Assembly: GCA_016707705.1 (NCBI GenBank)
Contig: JADJHD010000008.1
Location: forward strand, 136,029 to 200,028
Length of the DNA stretch: 64,000 bases
Direction of reading: 5' to 3'
Source of the DNA: Bacteroidales bacterium
Lineage (GTDB): Bacteria > Bacteroidota > Bacteroidia > Bacteroidales > UBA4417
The position numbers and the translations under genes were made by a program. This document shows, piece by piece, positions 1-8,834 of the stretch (its first letter is position 1; every line of letters starts with the position of its first letter). The notes beneath the pieces are model-generated. The model was not told the DNA's origin. It worked only from the letters and a program-made list of their open reading frames with translations, and searched no databases.

Positions 1-1
1 G

Positions 2-244
2 GAAGAACTGCTGCGCAAGGTCAAGATTGAGGTACTTCCTCTTTGGCAGGTAAAGCTTGCCGGTATAGTCATTCCTCAAATAAGGGAAACACTAGAGATG
101 ATGTATCAATATGACAGAGATTATCTCTTTGATTCAGGCAGGTTTCAGGCAGAGTTCAATTATATTCCAACAACTTATGAATATGGGGTCAAGAACACAA
201 TGAGCTGTTTTCAATTCAATGAATTGTATCCTTTAAGAGATTAA
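2..244 (+). CDS. C-terminal end of a probable NAD-dependent sugar epimerase/dehydratase (partial)
   Basis: An open frame enters from the left edge and stops at 242-244, giving about 80 residues. The tail contains YDRDYLFDSGRFQAEF followed by IPTTYEYGVKNT. This resembles the extreme C-terminus of Bacteroidota nucleoside-diphosphate-sugar epimerases (extended SDR fold), where a D-S-x-x-F segment precedes a 'P-T-[ST]-Y-E-x-G' helix. The Rossmann core and catalytic YxxxK lie outside the window, so substrate cannot be inferred. It converges on the FKBP gene and shares a hairpin terminator with it. Family assignment is inferred from the tail only. Confidence 0.6.
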   Translation, partial: EELLRKVKIEVLPLWQVKLAGIVIPQIRETLEMMYQYDRDYLFDSGRFQAEFNYIPTTYEYGVKNTMSCFQFNELYPLRD

Positions 245-253
245 ATAAATAAA

Positions 254-279
254 AAAGGGTCCCGAAGGACCCTCTTTTA
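254..279. terminator. Bidirectional intrinsic terminator
   Basis: A 7-bp stem (AGGGTCC, 256-262, pairing with GGACCCT, 267-273) with a CGAA tetraloop is flanked by an A-run on the left and CTTTT on the right. It sits between the stop of the epimerase end (244) and the stop of the convergent FKBP gene (277), so it can terminate both. Confidence 0.8.
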
Positions 280-1023
280 TTTATTATCAATAACGTAAAG
301 TTCTATTTCAAAAATCAGGGTTGACCCTGGGGGTATCTTACCCATTTTCCGATCACCGTAAGCAAGATCAGCAGGAATATAGAACATATAAACCGCACCC
401 GGTTTCATGAGCATCAATCCTTCTGTCCAGCCGGGAATTACACCGTTAACAGCAAATTCAACAGGCTCTCCCCTCTGACGTGAGGAGTCGAAAACAGTAC
501 CATCAATAAGAGTCCCGACATAATCAACTTCTACCATATTGGTATCAGCCGGTGAAATTCCTGAACCTTCTTTGATTACCTTGTATTGAAGTCCGCTTGG
601 CAGTTCCACAACACCTTCCTTCTTTTTGTTTTCTGCAAGGAAGTCAAGACCTTTCTGGCGATTTTCAAGAGATTCCTTCTGTGCCTTATCCTGTTTTTCC
701 TTCATAATGCACTGATTCCATGCACTCATGATCTGCTGAATCTGTTCCGGGGTGAAAAGGGTATCTGCACCTTTCAAACCATCCTGAATACCAACATTCA
801 TCATGTCGTAATTCACGGTAACATCGTTATTCTTGAAATTTCTGGCTATATCAGAGCCAATGATGTAACTAATGGTATCAGTATTATTGGTGAAAACCGG
901 TGTCTGAGCACAGCATTCATGCTTTTTACTTTTTTTCTTCGACTTCTTCTGGGCATAAATGGATCCGGGCAGGACCAGCATTAACGAAAGAACAATAAGG
1001 ATCAGGTTTGATTTTTTCATCAT
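277..1023 (-). CDS. Secreted FKBP-type peptidyl-prolyl cis-trans isomerase
   Basis: The protein has 248 residues. An N-terminal signal peptide (hydrophobic stretch about 6-24, then AQKK) and a Lys-rich segment indicate export to the periplasm or outer membrane. Residues about 45-130 form a helical FKBP_N-like dimerisation region. Residues about 140-245 are a full FKBP domain, with DYVGTLIDGTVFDSS, VIPGWTEGL, LAYGDR and IPPGSTLIFEIEL, which carry the usual aromatic pocket residues (Tyr, Asp, Trp, Tyr, Phe). The family catalyses prolyl isomerisation during folding of exported proteins. Two adjacent ATGs (1023 and 1020) are possible starts. It is transcribed towards a shared terminator and has no clear operon partner. 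Confidence 0.92.
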   Translation of the reverse strand: MMKKSNLILIVLSLMLVLPGSIYAQKKSKKKSKKHECCAQTPVFTNNTDTISYIIGSDIARNFKNNDVTVNYDMMNVGIQDGLKGADTLFTPEQIQQIMSAWNQCIMKEKQDKAQKESLENRQKGLDFLAENKKKEGVVELPSGLQYKVIKEGSGISPADTNMVEVDYVGTLIDGTVFDSSRQRGEPVEFAVNGVIPGWTEGLMLMKPGAVYMFYIPADLAYGDRKMGKIPPGSTLIFEIELYVIDNK

Positions 1024-1040
1024 GATTTTTTTAGGAAGCG

Positions 1041-1048
1041 CAAAAATA
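1041..1048 (-). promoter_or_regulatory. Probable Bacteroidota -7 box for the FKBP gene
   Basis: The minus strand reads TATTTTTG (consensus TAnnTTTG), about 18 nt upstream of the ATG. No convincing TTG -33 box is seen at the usual 19-nt spacing. Confidence 0.35.
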
Positions 1049-1142
1049 GCAAATCAGCCATTTAAAGGCTATTAAAAGTTGTTAAATGAGGAACATACTT
1101 ATTCGGAAATGACTTTCAATAACTAGCTAACGAGCAGAAGGT

Positions 1143-1850
1143 TCAGACCATTATTACATTTTCAGAATCAATCAGTGGCTCACCCCTGTATCGACGAAGT
1201 ATCTGGAATATGGTCAGTACATCTTTTCTGCAGTATTTTACAATCCTTTCCAGATCATTTTCCTGCCAGAATATGTTATTAACCTGACTTCCATCGATAT
1301 CATCCTTTGGAGTCTGAATGTCAAAAATTGCAGCCAGCAATTCAAGGGAAGTATAATTCTTATAATCACCAAACTTCCATAACTCCATAGTATCCAAATG
1401 ATTCACCTCCCATGGCTTCTTTCCGGCAGTATCCAGAATTGACGGCAATTTAATTCCATTAATCAGCATTCTTCTGCTCATGTAAGGAAAATCGAACTCC
1501 TTCCCATTGTGTGCACAAAGCAGATGGTCAGATCGATGGTAATGAGTATTCAGCAGGTTTGCCATTTCTTTCAGGACTTCCGCTTCATTTTCTCCTGCAA
1601 AGGCTTTAATCCTAAGTTGGTGATTACGATAAATACCAACGCAAATACAGATAATCTTTCCGAATTCGGAATAGATGCCAGCCTTGGAATACAATGATTC
1701 GGGGGTTTCAGATTCGTCCTGCCTGAGCCGCTCAGACTTTTTCGCCCATAATTTGTGCATACGTTCATCAAGTTCATCAAATGACCTGGCACAAGAAACC
1801 GTCTCAATATCAAGAAACAGAATATTTTCAAGCGATAGATTTTCCAGCAT
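1143..1850 (-). CDS. Predicted 3'-5' exonuclease, PolB-like DEDD family
   Basis: The protein has 235 residues with an RNase H-like exonuclease fold. FLDIETV near residue 13 supplies the first Asp-Glu of the DEDD site. AHNGKEFDFPYM around 113-124 supplies the second Asp region, and YCRKDVLTIFQI near 210 supplies the last Asp with a preceding Tyr, as in DEDDy enzymes. This matches the stand-alone 'predicted 3'-5' exonuclease related to PolB' family common in Bacteroidota. It probably trims DNA ends, but the biological role is unknown. It is divergent from the lipoprotein gene at 1925 and is probably monocistronic. Confidence 0.85.
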   Translation of the reverse strand: MLENLSLENILFLDIETVSCARSFDELDERMHKLWAKKSERLRQDESETPESLYSKAGIYSEFGKIICICVGIYRNHQLRIKAFAGENEAEVLKEMANLLNTHYHRSDHLLCAHNGKEFDFPYMSRRMLINGIKLPSILDTAGKKPWEVNHLDTMELWKFGDYKNYTSLELLAAIFDIQTPKDDIDGSQVNNIFWQENDLERIVKYCRKDVLTIFQILRRYRGEPLIDSENVIMV

Positions 1851-1924
1851 ATATAAAAATTTTAGATTTCTTAAAATTAATGAAGTTTTGAAGTTATTCG
1901 GATGCTTCAGCGTAATTTTATACC

Positions 1925-3229
1925 ATGATTCATATTACTATTTCCAGGGTTACCATTGCCATCGGAATCTTCATGATAACTGCAAGTCTGTTCTCATGCA
2001 CCAAGGATTCAAATGAGTCAAATCCTGTGCTGGAAATTGTGAGTCCTGTTGCAGGCACTATCTACACCGCAGGAGATACCATCAGGGTGAGCATTCACTT
2101 GCCCGAACAGCAGCAACTCGACAACCTGGAAATAAACCTAACTGACAGCAATAATCAACCGGTTCTTGCAAGTTCAACTGTCGATGATCCAAATAGCAAT
2201 TCTGATGTTCAGATCGACTATATTCTGGACGACCTTTCCCTTGAAGGAGGCACTTACTACCTGAAAGTCAAAGCCATAAGAGGAAACTCCTATACAAATG
2301 CTTTTGTAAGTCTTCAAATAATCGCAACAGAACGGGAATTCAAATACCCTCTGCTCATTGGCAAAGCCGGCAGCAATCAGTACAGGGCATTAAGCTACAA
2401 AGGAAACTGGACGGAGGTTTACAGCAGACAGGGAGATTATTCCGGTTCTGCAATCAATTCAGCAAAACAATTGTTGTATATGGCAGGAGCTTCTGAAGCC
2501 GGAATTGCTTCCTATAATCTGGCAAATGGGAAAACAGAATGGACCATTCCTCCAAAACTGATTCCTGAGGGCAGATGGTTTGAGGGCGTATACTTTTTCG
2601 ACAGGCAACTTCATGCCTGCTATTATGAAGGGTATATTAAAGCTTTCGATAACTTGGGACAGACTGAGTACACGACTGCCCTGAGTTTTCCGGATTCACC
2701 AATCTATTGCTGCCGGTTTGGCAATTATCTTGCCGTAGCATTGCATGATTTCAGGACAGAAACAAACAGTTTGGCCTTGTATTTCATCCCGGGTGGAACT
2801 TTATACCGGCTTTATAGCCCAGTTATTGCAATAAGCGCCATGGTTGAGTATGATAACCGCCATTTACTGATATTCGGAAATATTGATGGCCAGGCAGCTA
2901 TCCAATTGCTGGATCAAAACATGGGAACAGTTTCATATCTGAAAAAGCTCGACAGCGACAGCATATGCAAGGTTTCGATTATGGATCAGAATAATATGAT
3001 TATTAGCGGCAGACAAAACATTTACTGGTACCGCTACAACCTCAACAGCATGTCAGTATTTGCCGAAAACATCCCAAATGCGCGCATTGCATGTGAAACT
3101 ATCGGACAGGTTGTATATGCAACTTCAGATAGCAAGATGTATCGATTTTCTTATCCACTGGGCAGTTTAATTGATGAGGTTTCTGTTCCTGATCCGGTTG
3201 TTGATCTTCATTTAGTCTATAATAAATGA
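1925..3229 (+). CDS. Lipoprotein of unknown function with Ig-like and propeller-like regions
   Basis: The protein has 434 residues. A hydrophobic N-terminus ends in a lipobox, L-F-S-C, with Cys25 as the likely acylated residue. Residues about 35-130 resemble a bacterial Ig-like beta-sandwich (PVLEIVSPVAGTIYTAGDTI). The remainder, about 140-430, has repeated short beta-strand motifs consistent with a seven-bladed propeller, but I see no signature that names a family. The stop codon overlaps the start of mnmD (ATGA at 3226-3229), so the two are translationally coupled even though their functions look unrelated. Confidence 0.7.
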   Translation: MIHITISRVTIAIGIFMITASLFSCTKDSNESNPVLEIVSPVAGTIYTAGDTIRVSIHLPEQQQLDNLEINLTDSNNQPVLASSTVDDPNSNSDVQIDYILDDLSLEGGTYYLKVKAIRGNSYTNAFVSLQIIATEREFKYPLLIGKAGSNQYRALSYKGNWTEVYSRQGDYSGSAINSAKQLLYMAGASEAGIASYNLANGKTEWTIPPKLIPEGRWFEGVYFFDRQLHACYYEGYIKAFDNLGQTEYTTALSFPDSPIYCCRFGNYLAVALHDFRTETNSLALYFIPGGTLYRLYSPVIAISAMVEYDNRHLLIFGNIDGQAAIQLLDQNMGTVSYLKKLDSDSICKVSIMDQNNMIISGRQNIYWYRYNLNSMSVFAENIPNARIACETIGQVVYATSDSKMYRFSYPLGSLIDEVSVPDPVVDLHLVYNK

Positions 3230-3915
3230 CAGAAACAACTCAGATCCCAGGATTACCGGTCATGAGCGGAGATGGCTCCCACACCCTGTTTTCTGCACTC
3301 TCAGGTGAACATTACCATTCGATGTTCGGCGCAATTCAGGAATCGAAACATATTTTTATTGAAGCAGGATTAAAAGTGATTGCTCAAAAGAGAAACCAAA
3401 TCAGCATCTTCGAAGTTGGTTTCGGAACAGGATTGAATGCCTTCCTGACTTGCCTGTATGCGAGAGAATGTAATATTCCTATTCAGTACCATTCAATTGA
3501 ACCATTTCCACTGGAAAAGGAAGTCTGGTCTTGCTTGAATTATGAACAACTTCTTAATCCCGACAATCAACTCCGGCTTTTTGATCTCATTTGCGATTCC
3601 GGATGGAACAGAAAGTTGGAAATTACTCCAACTTTTAGTCTGTATAAGAATTACAGCAAACTGCAGGATATAGAAAAAGAGGAATCAAGTTACGATCTTG
3701 TATATTTTGACGCCTTCTCACCGGAAGCACAGCCAGAACTCTGGACTGCCGAAATTTTTCAACAGATATTCGATCTCATGAAGCCGGGAGCTTTGCTTTT
3801 AACCTATTGCTGCAAGGGAGAAGTGAAACGAAATCTCAAATCCGTAGGCTTTCGGATTGAGAAACTTCCGGGTCCTCCCGGAAAAAGGGAGTTTTTACGA
3901 GCAGAAAAGCCCTGA
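3226..3915 (+). CDS. mnmD: tRNA 5-methylaminomethyl-2-thiouridine methyltransferase (stand-alone MnmD)
   Basis: The protein has 229 residues and corresponds to the methyltransferase half of MnmC, without the FAD oxidase half. It shows the SAM-binding motif EVGFGTGLNAFLT (about 60-72) and the catalytic-side motif YDLVYFDAFSPEAQPELWT (about 155-173). The C-terminal YCCKGEVKRNLKSVGF and PGPPGKREF are typical of MnmC/MnmD. It performs the last methylation at the wobble uridine (nm5s2U to mnm5s2U) of some tRNAs. The ATG overlaps the preceding lipoprotein stop (ATGA), arguing for coupled translation. Confidence 0.9.
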   Translation: MTETTQIPGLPVMSGDGSHTLFSALSGEHYHSMFGAIQESKHIFIEAGLKVIAQKRNQISIFEVGFGTGLNAFLTCLYARECNIPIQYHSIEPFPLEKEVWSCLNYEQLLNPDNQLRLFDLICDSGWNRKLEITPTFSLYKNYSKLQDIEKEESSYDLVYFDAFSPEAQPELWTAEIFQQIFDLMKPGALLLTYCCKGEVKRNLKSVGFRIEKLPGPPGKREFLRAEKP

Positions 3916-4000
3916 AGGGTTCATTATCAAGTACAACCGATTATTTACAATAAATTCAATAACAACATTTTACATCCAATAAAATAAAGAGAACCCTGAC

Positions 4001-4465
4001 ATGTTCAATATCCGTGTGTATGGTATTTTAATTCACAATTCGAAGGTTTTGGTTACGGATGAATTCAGGCTTGGAGTTCGGATGACCAAATTCCCTGGAG
4101 GTGGTTTGGAGAAGGGAGAAGGAACAATTGATTGCCTGAAGAGGGAATGGATGGAAGAAACCGGAAATGAAACAGTTGTGGAATCACACTATTATACCAC
4201 CGATTTTTTCCAACCATCAATGTTTCTTGCTGAGGTGCAGCAGATGATCAATATCTACTATCTGGTTTCAGTGTCTGATCCGGGAAAGATCAAAACATCA
4301 GACCAAGCATTTGATTTTGAACTTATTGAAGGAGCTCAAAGCTTTAGATGGATTTCACTGGATCATCTGAACCCCGATGAATTCACACTCCCAATCGATA
4401 AAGTGCTGGTAAAAAAGCTAAGTGAAGAGTATGAAAAAGGCTATTTTCTTTCGAATAAAGAGTAG
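4001..4465 (+). CDS. Nudix hydrolase
   Basis: The protein has 154 residues. The Nudix box runs from GGGLEKGEGTIDCL into KREWMEETGN at about 33-57, carrying the REx2EE metal-binding glutamates. Enzymes of this family hydrolyse nucleoside diphosphate linked to another moiety. No substrate-specific motif is recognised. Its 3' end overlaps the 3' end of the convergent acylphosphatase gene by 25 bp (4441-4465). Confidence 0.88.
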   Translation: MFNIRVYGILIHNSKVLVTDEFRLGVRMTKFPGGGLEKGEGTIDCLKREWMEETGNETVVESHYYTTDFFQPSMFLAEVQQMINIYYLVSVSDPGKIKTSDQAFDFELIEGAQSFRWISLDHLNPDEFTLPIDKVLVKKLSEEYEKGYFLSNKE

Positions 4466-4710
4466 CCCTGTGGTTCAGAAGAATTGACTTCAACATTCGT
4501 TACCCTTGCCCATCTGGGACCTTCATGGCACCATTCCAAAAATTTACGAACTGAATCCTCATCTCCCTCAGCTTCTATATAAACTGATCCGTCTGATTCA
4601 TTCCGCACGAAGCCGAAAACGCCTAATTCTCCTGCTTTCATAATGGTATGATAGCGGAATCCAACTCCCTGCACTTTACCTTTTACAGAAATCTTATAGT
4701 GGACGATCAC
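4441..4710 (-). CDS. acyP: Acylphosphatase
   Basis: The protein has 89 residues, the normal size for the family. It contains GKVQGVGFRYHT (phosphate loop with the catalytic Arg) and GFVRNESDGSVYIEAEGD (with the catalytic Asn) in a small alpha/beta ferredoxin-like fold. It hydrolyses acyl phosphates. The start is GTG at 4708-4710; no in-frame ATG lies close upstream. The gene converges on and overlaps the Nudix gene at its 3' end. Confidence 0.9.
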   Translation of the reverse strand: MIVHYKISVKGKVQGVGFRYHTIMKAGELGVFGFVRNESDGSVYIEAEGDEDSVRKFLEWCHEGPRWARVTNVEVNSSEPQGYSLFERK

Positions 4711-4773
4711 TTCAGTACTATTTGATTTGATAATTTCCGGCCAGTGAAACAGAACAAGTTCTGGCTCTAACTA

Positions 4774-5343
4774 TTATGCATTCAGACGTTTCATCATCAA
4801 TGATTCAACCAGCATATACATCTTAACAGGGTCAAGGGTGCGCCAGGAGAGTTCATTCAACTTACCCCCCATCGCCATGTAATAATCCAGAGAGGCATGC
4901 TCAAGATCCTTGATAACATGATCCCTGAAATTTATACAAGCAATCCAACCCTCTTCATTCTCATCAAACCATTCCTGATAATAGGAATCATCATCAAAAT
5001 GGAAATTCAGGACATTCTCCCCTATCAGGATAAACTTATTAATGCCTTCTTCCTGCAAAAACTCAATCACATTCCTTTTCAGGTACATAATGTCATTATA
5101 CAGACAGTCATTCCATTCACCCAGCAATTCTATGATGCAAAAATGCTCTTCATAACCTACATACAGAATCTTAAGGTAAAGTGTAGCAGAACCAAATCCA
5201 TCCCATTGAGGGTGTATAAAATAATTATAGATGCTACTGCTGAATTCGAATTCGCTGTAATCCCTGCCAAAAAAGGGTGAACGTTCGTCTTCCGAGGCTA
5301 TATAGAGATGCCGCCAGTTGTAATGAGGTTCAAGGTCGTGCAT
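4774..5343 (-). CDS. Conserved-looking protein of unknown function
   Basis: The protein has 189 residues, starts at ATG 5343, and has no signal peptide or membrane segment. It is acidic and rich in Tyr, Trp and Phe (for example HYNWRHLYIAS, FIHPQWDGFGSATLYLKIL, DDSYYQEWFDENEEGW). The mix of predicted strands and helices suggests a compact cytosolic domain. I do not recognise the family. A clean start, normal composition and no overlap with another gene support it being real. The downstream neighbour is acyP, 63 bp away on the same strand. Confidence 0.65.
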   Translation of the reverse strand: MHDLEPHYNWRHLYIASEDERSPFFGRDYSEFEFSSSIYNYFIHPQWDGFGSATLYLKILYVGYEEHFCIIELLGEWNDCLYNDIMYLKRNVIEFLQEEGINKFILIGENVLNFHFDDDSYYQEWFDENEEGWIACINFRDHVIKDLEHASLDYYMAMGGKLNELSWRTLDPVKMYMLVESLMMKRLNA

Positions 5344-5518
5344 TGCAGAATCTATTAAGGGTTGAACTCATCCCTTTATCAGGTACAAAGTTCGTACAGA
5401 AATTTGGTAATCAGTGTAAGCGTTCTGTTTTTCTTTCAAAACTCATGATAATACCAATAATATGCAGATGTTGTAGAATTCTGCATGTTATAGCACATCA
5501 AATTTCGGTATGAGGATA

Positions 5519-6412
5519 TCAGAACGGAGGGGTTACCGTTGATTTTCGGGTTGTTGAATAGGCTGCAAAGAATCCTATTGCACCATTTGACACATTTCCC
5601 TTTGCATTTGCTGGAGGACCGCCAAACATAGGATTGTTGCCCTGAATTTCAGCCTGCACCTGTGTTATATATGTCAGAAACTCCTGCGAAATATTGTCAA
5701 CCTCAACAGTAATTGTATCTCCAACATTTAACTTTTCATAGGGGTTATTCTGCCTGAGATAGGATACTGTTGCCCCGCTGGCGTAACTTCCATTGAAGAA
5801 CTTGTCATCAATCACGAACCAGTTCTCAATCTTGTCAGTGAACAGTTTATTATTCTTGTAGATCATAAACCTGTACCAATCCTTTCTGGGAGGTTCCTGC
5901 ACATAGCATTTCACTTCCCATATTCCTCCCTGTCCCCACTCCGGATGGAAATCCAGATTTACGCTATCCAACTCTCCTACCGGGTTCAGGAATGAACTCG
6001 CAGTATATTCGGAGAAACCGCCAACCGCTTCATTTAACTTAATGTAAAGGTTATAGGTCTTGCCTGGAACTCCTGCAAATGGCTTTTCAGTTTTATAGGT
6101 CCCGGGCCACAATTCCCATAAGCGGGTTGAATCAGTACCGTCGAACACGAACACCTCTGCATTTTCAACTGCAGGTGGGGCTTCCGGATAATAATAGTCA
6201 GTGGAAAGTGAAAGTTTTACAGTCTGCTGAATTGCATCTGTAGTCACAGAACCTTCAACCACTAATCGTGTATAGCTGTCATCCAGTTCAATGTCAATTT
6301 TCTCGGTACATGAACCAAGTCCTAATATCAGGACTGAAATCCAGAAAGCAGTGAAAAGGAGTTTCCTTACAGAAAACCCATTTTGATTATTGTTTGTGGT
6401 GAGGGTCTTCAT
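5519..6412 (-). CDS. DUF4249 lipoprotein, partner of the TonB receptor
   Basis: The protein has 297 residues. An N-terminal hydrophobic segment ends in a lipobox, L-G-S-C, with Cys35. The body matches the DUF4249 pattern common in Bacteroidota (EKIDIELDDSYTRLVVEGSVT, then a beta-rich domain with AEVFVFDGTDSTRLWE and PGKTYNLYIKL). Such lipoproteins are almost always encoded next to a TonB-dependent receptor and are presumed surface partners of it. Here the receptor's TGA overlaps this ATG (TGATG, 6410-6414), indicating one operon. The ligand is unknown. Confidence 0.85.
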   Translation of the reverse strand: MKTLTTNNNQNGFSVRKLLFTAFWISVLILGLGSCTEKIDIELDDSYTRLVVEGSVTTDAIQQTVKLSLSTDYYYPEAPPAVENAEVFVFDGTDSTRLWELWPGTYKTEKPFAGVPGKTYNLYIKLNEAVGGFSEYTASSFLNPVGELDSVNLDFHPEWGQGGIWEVKCYVQEPPRKDWYRFMIYKNNKLFTDKIENWFVIDDKFFNGSYASGATVSYLRQNNPYEKLNVGDTITVEVDNISQEFLTYITQVQAEIQGNNPMFGGPPANAKGNVSNGAIGFFAAYSTTRKSTVTPPF

Positions 6413-8764
6413 CAGAACTTGAAATTATAGGTAATGGCAGGAATAATGGAGAACAGGTACGTTTTAACTGCATAGGTCTTATAGTCTATTTCCGGGTCAT
6501 ATTCAAAATTTATCGACCAGGCATTCTTCCTGTTATAAACATTATAGATTGACAGATTCCACTCTCCGTTCCATCTCCTGTTTGGTTTTTCCTTTCCTTT
6601 TAAACTGATCGCAAAATCCATGCGGTGATAATCAGGCATCCGGTATTCGTTACGGTCAGAATAAATCGGAACTATTGAATTCCCATAAACAACCCTTCCA
6701 ATCGGGAATGTAACAGGCAAACCAGTGGCATAAACCCAGGTTAGCGAAGCCTCAACCCGCTTTGAGAATGCATAGTTCATGACAATGTTGAGTGTATGAG
6801 GCTTATCGTAGGGAGCGGGATATTTCTTTCCATTGTTGATCTCATCAACCTGTCTCCACGAACGTGAATAAGTATAACTTACCCATCCATTCAATTTACC
6901 TTCATTTTTCCTAACCAGGAATTCCGCTCCATAGGATGTACCCTTGCCAATCCTTAATTCACCTTCCAGATACTCATTCAGCAGAAGGTTGGCGTGATCC
7001 CGGAAATCGATTATGCTGTTAACCCTCTTGTAATAAACCTCAACTGAAGTTTCAAAAGCATTCTTTTTAAAATTTCTGAAATATCCCAAGGCAAACTGAT
7101 CTGCAACCTGTGGTTTTACATTGGCTGTTGCAGGGAACCATATATCAAGTGGAGTTCCTGCAGTACTGTTCTGAGCAAGTGTAATATATTGCAGTGTATG
7201 GGAATAATGTGCCTTAACGGAGGATTCTTCATCCAGAATATAAACTATTGCAACTCTAGGTTCGAGCCCGGTATAGGTATGGAAGATTTTCCTCGAGGCA
7301 TAAACAGTGCTGTCGACGGGTTTATAAACACTATCATAGGAGTAATAAGTTCCTGGTCCCACATTCTGGAATGCAGAAACCCTAAGTCCATACTTTAGCA
7401 CTATCCTTGAGCCCAATTTCTGCTCATTGCTGAGATAGAGTCCATGTTCAAGGGCAAATTGAGTAGGGAGCTTGAATTCTGTAATGATACTTTCTGATCC
7501 GGAACCTTTAGCCGTCCCAGGGAAAAACTCATGAAAAATAGCTGTATACCCGAACCTGACTGTATTATTCATATTCAGGTAATGTGTAAAGTCAAACCTC
7601 GCAGTATGATCCCTCATGCTTGAATTCCAGTCGAATGCATTGGCATCCTCGGTTGGTGAACCCAGACTGTAATCAAAGAGAGAATAAATTGCACTTACAT
7701 TGAGGAAAAGTTTTGAAGAGAAAAGATGGTTCCATCGAAGGGATGCTGTTTGATTCCCAAAGCCCATTTTTGCAAACTTATTCTTAAACACATCCCTTCC
7801 CGCATATCCGGAAAAGAATACCCCGGTTATTCTCATTGATAGTATGGGTTAGTTTAAGGTTAAAATCGTAGAAGTATAGTTTGTTATCCCTGACATCCTT
7901 GTTATTGGCAAATGGCAGAAACAAATCGGCATAGGTGCGGCGACCAGAAGCAATGAAGGTGGTCCTGTCCTTAATAATTGGTCCTTCAAGTGTTAGCCTG
8001 CTTGAAATCGTCCCGACCCCACCTGTTGCCTTGAAGCTTTTTGCATTCCCATCCTTCATCCTGACATCCAGCAATGAGGATAACCTACCACCATAAGCCG
8101 CAGGGATATCTCCTTTGTATAAGGTAACATCCTTGATTGCATCGTTATTAAAAACCGAGAAAAAACCCATCAAATGGGAAGCGTTGTAAACCGTAGCTTC
8201 ATCAAGGATAATCAGATTCTGGTCTGAATTGCCTCCCCTGACGCTGAATCCCGTTGAACCTTCGCTGGTCGACTGTACACCGGGCAGGAGCTGAATAGCC
8301 TTGATAATATCCACTTCACCAAGTAATGCTGGTATACGGCTAATTGTCTTGACATCCAGCTTTATAACACTCATTTCCGGATTCCTCAGACTTTCACCAG
8401 CACGTTCACCTTTAATTTCAACTTCTCCAAGTTCAGATTGTTGAGGCTCCAAAGCAATGTCAATTGACTGATCTCCATTGAGTTGAACTTCCTTATTGAT
8501 GGTTTTGTAACCAACAAATGAATATCTCAATGTATAAGTTCCCGGAAGAAGGGTAAGTGAATAAAAACCATAGGAATTCGTGGTAACGCCTGTTTTCTGC
8601 TCAGCCACATAAACAGTTGCACCAAGCAGCATTTCTCCGGTCAGATTATCCCTGACATGTCCGCTGACACTGCATTTCTTGAGATCGGGAGTACTCGCCG
8701 ACAGCAACAGAGGCATGAAGGAGTTAAATGCTATAAAAAGTATAATGAGGGACTTGATCTTCAT
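6412..8764 (-). CDS. TonB-dependent receptor with carboxypeptidase-like N-terminal domain (frameshifted in this sequence)
   Basis: Read through one frameshift this is a 783-residue outer-membrane receptor. It has a signal peptide (about 1-23), a carboxypeptidase-regulatory-like beta-sandwich (about 30-110: VSGHVRDNLTGEMLLGATVYV), a plug domain (about 125-240: QSTSEGSTGFSVRGGNSDQNLIILDEATVYN) and a beta-barrel ending in an aromatic residue (YNFKF). The first frame ends at 7784 and the second runs on from about 7820. One extra base in the CCCC at 7821-7824 (GGGG on the coding strand) explains the break, and removing one G restores ENNR-VFFSGYAGRDVF. Followed directly by DUF4249. The transported ligand is unknown. 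Confidence 0.85.
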
Positions 8765-8834
8765 AAATTAAAAGTAGTAATCATCTGCCGGGTAAATATT
8801 TCCTGCAGAACTCTAGTTATGTTGTTAAACCGGA

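Noticed and set aside
7784..7836. Programmed frameshift in the TonB receptor
   Set aside because: The site lacks a standard slippery heptamer with a following structure, and the needed shift is explained by one extra base in a short homopolymer.
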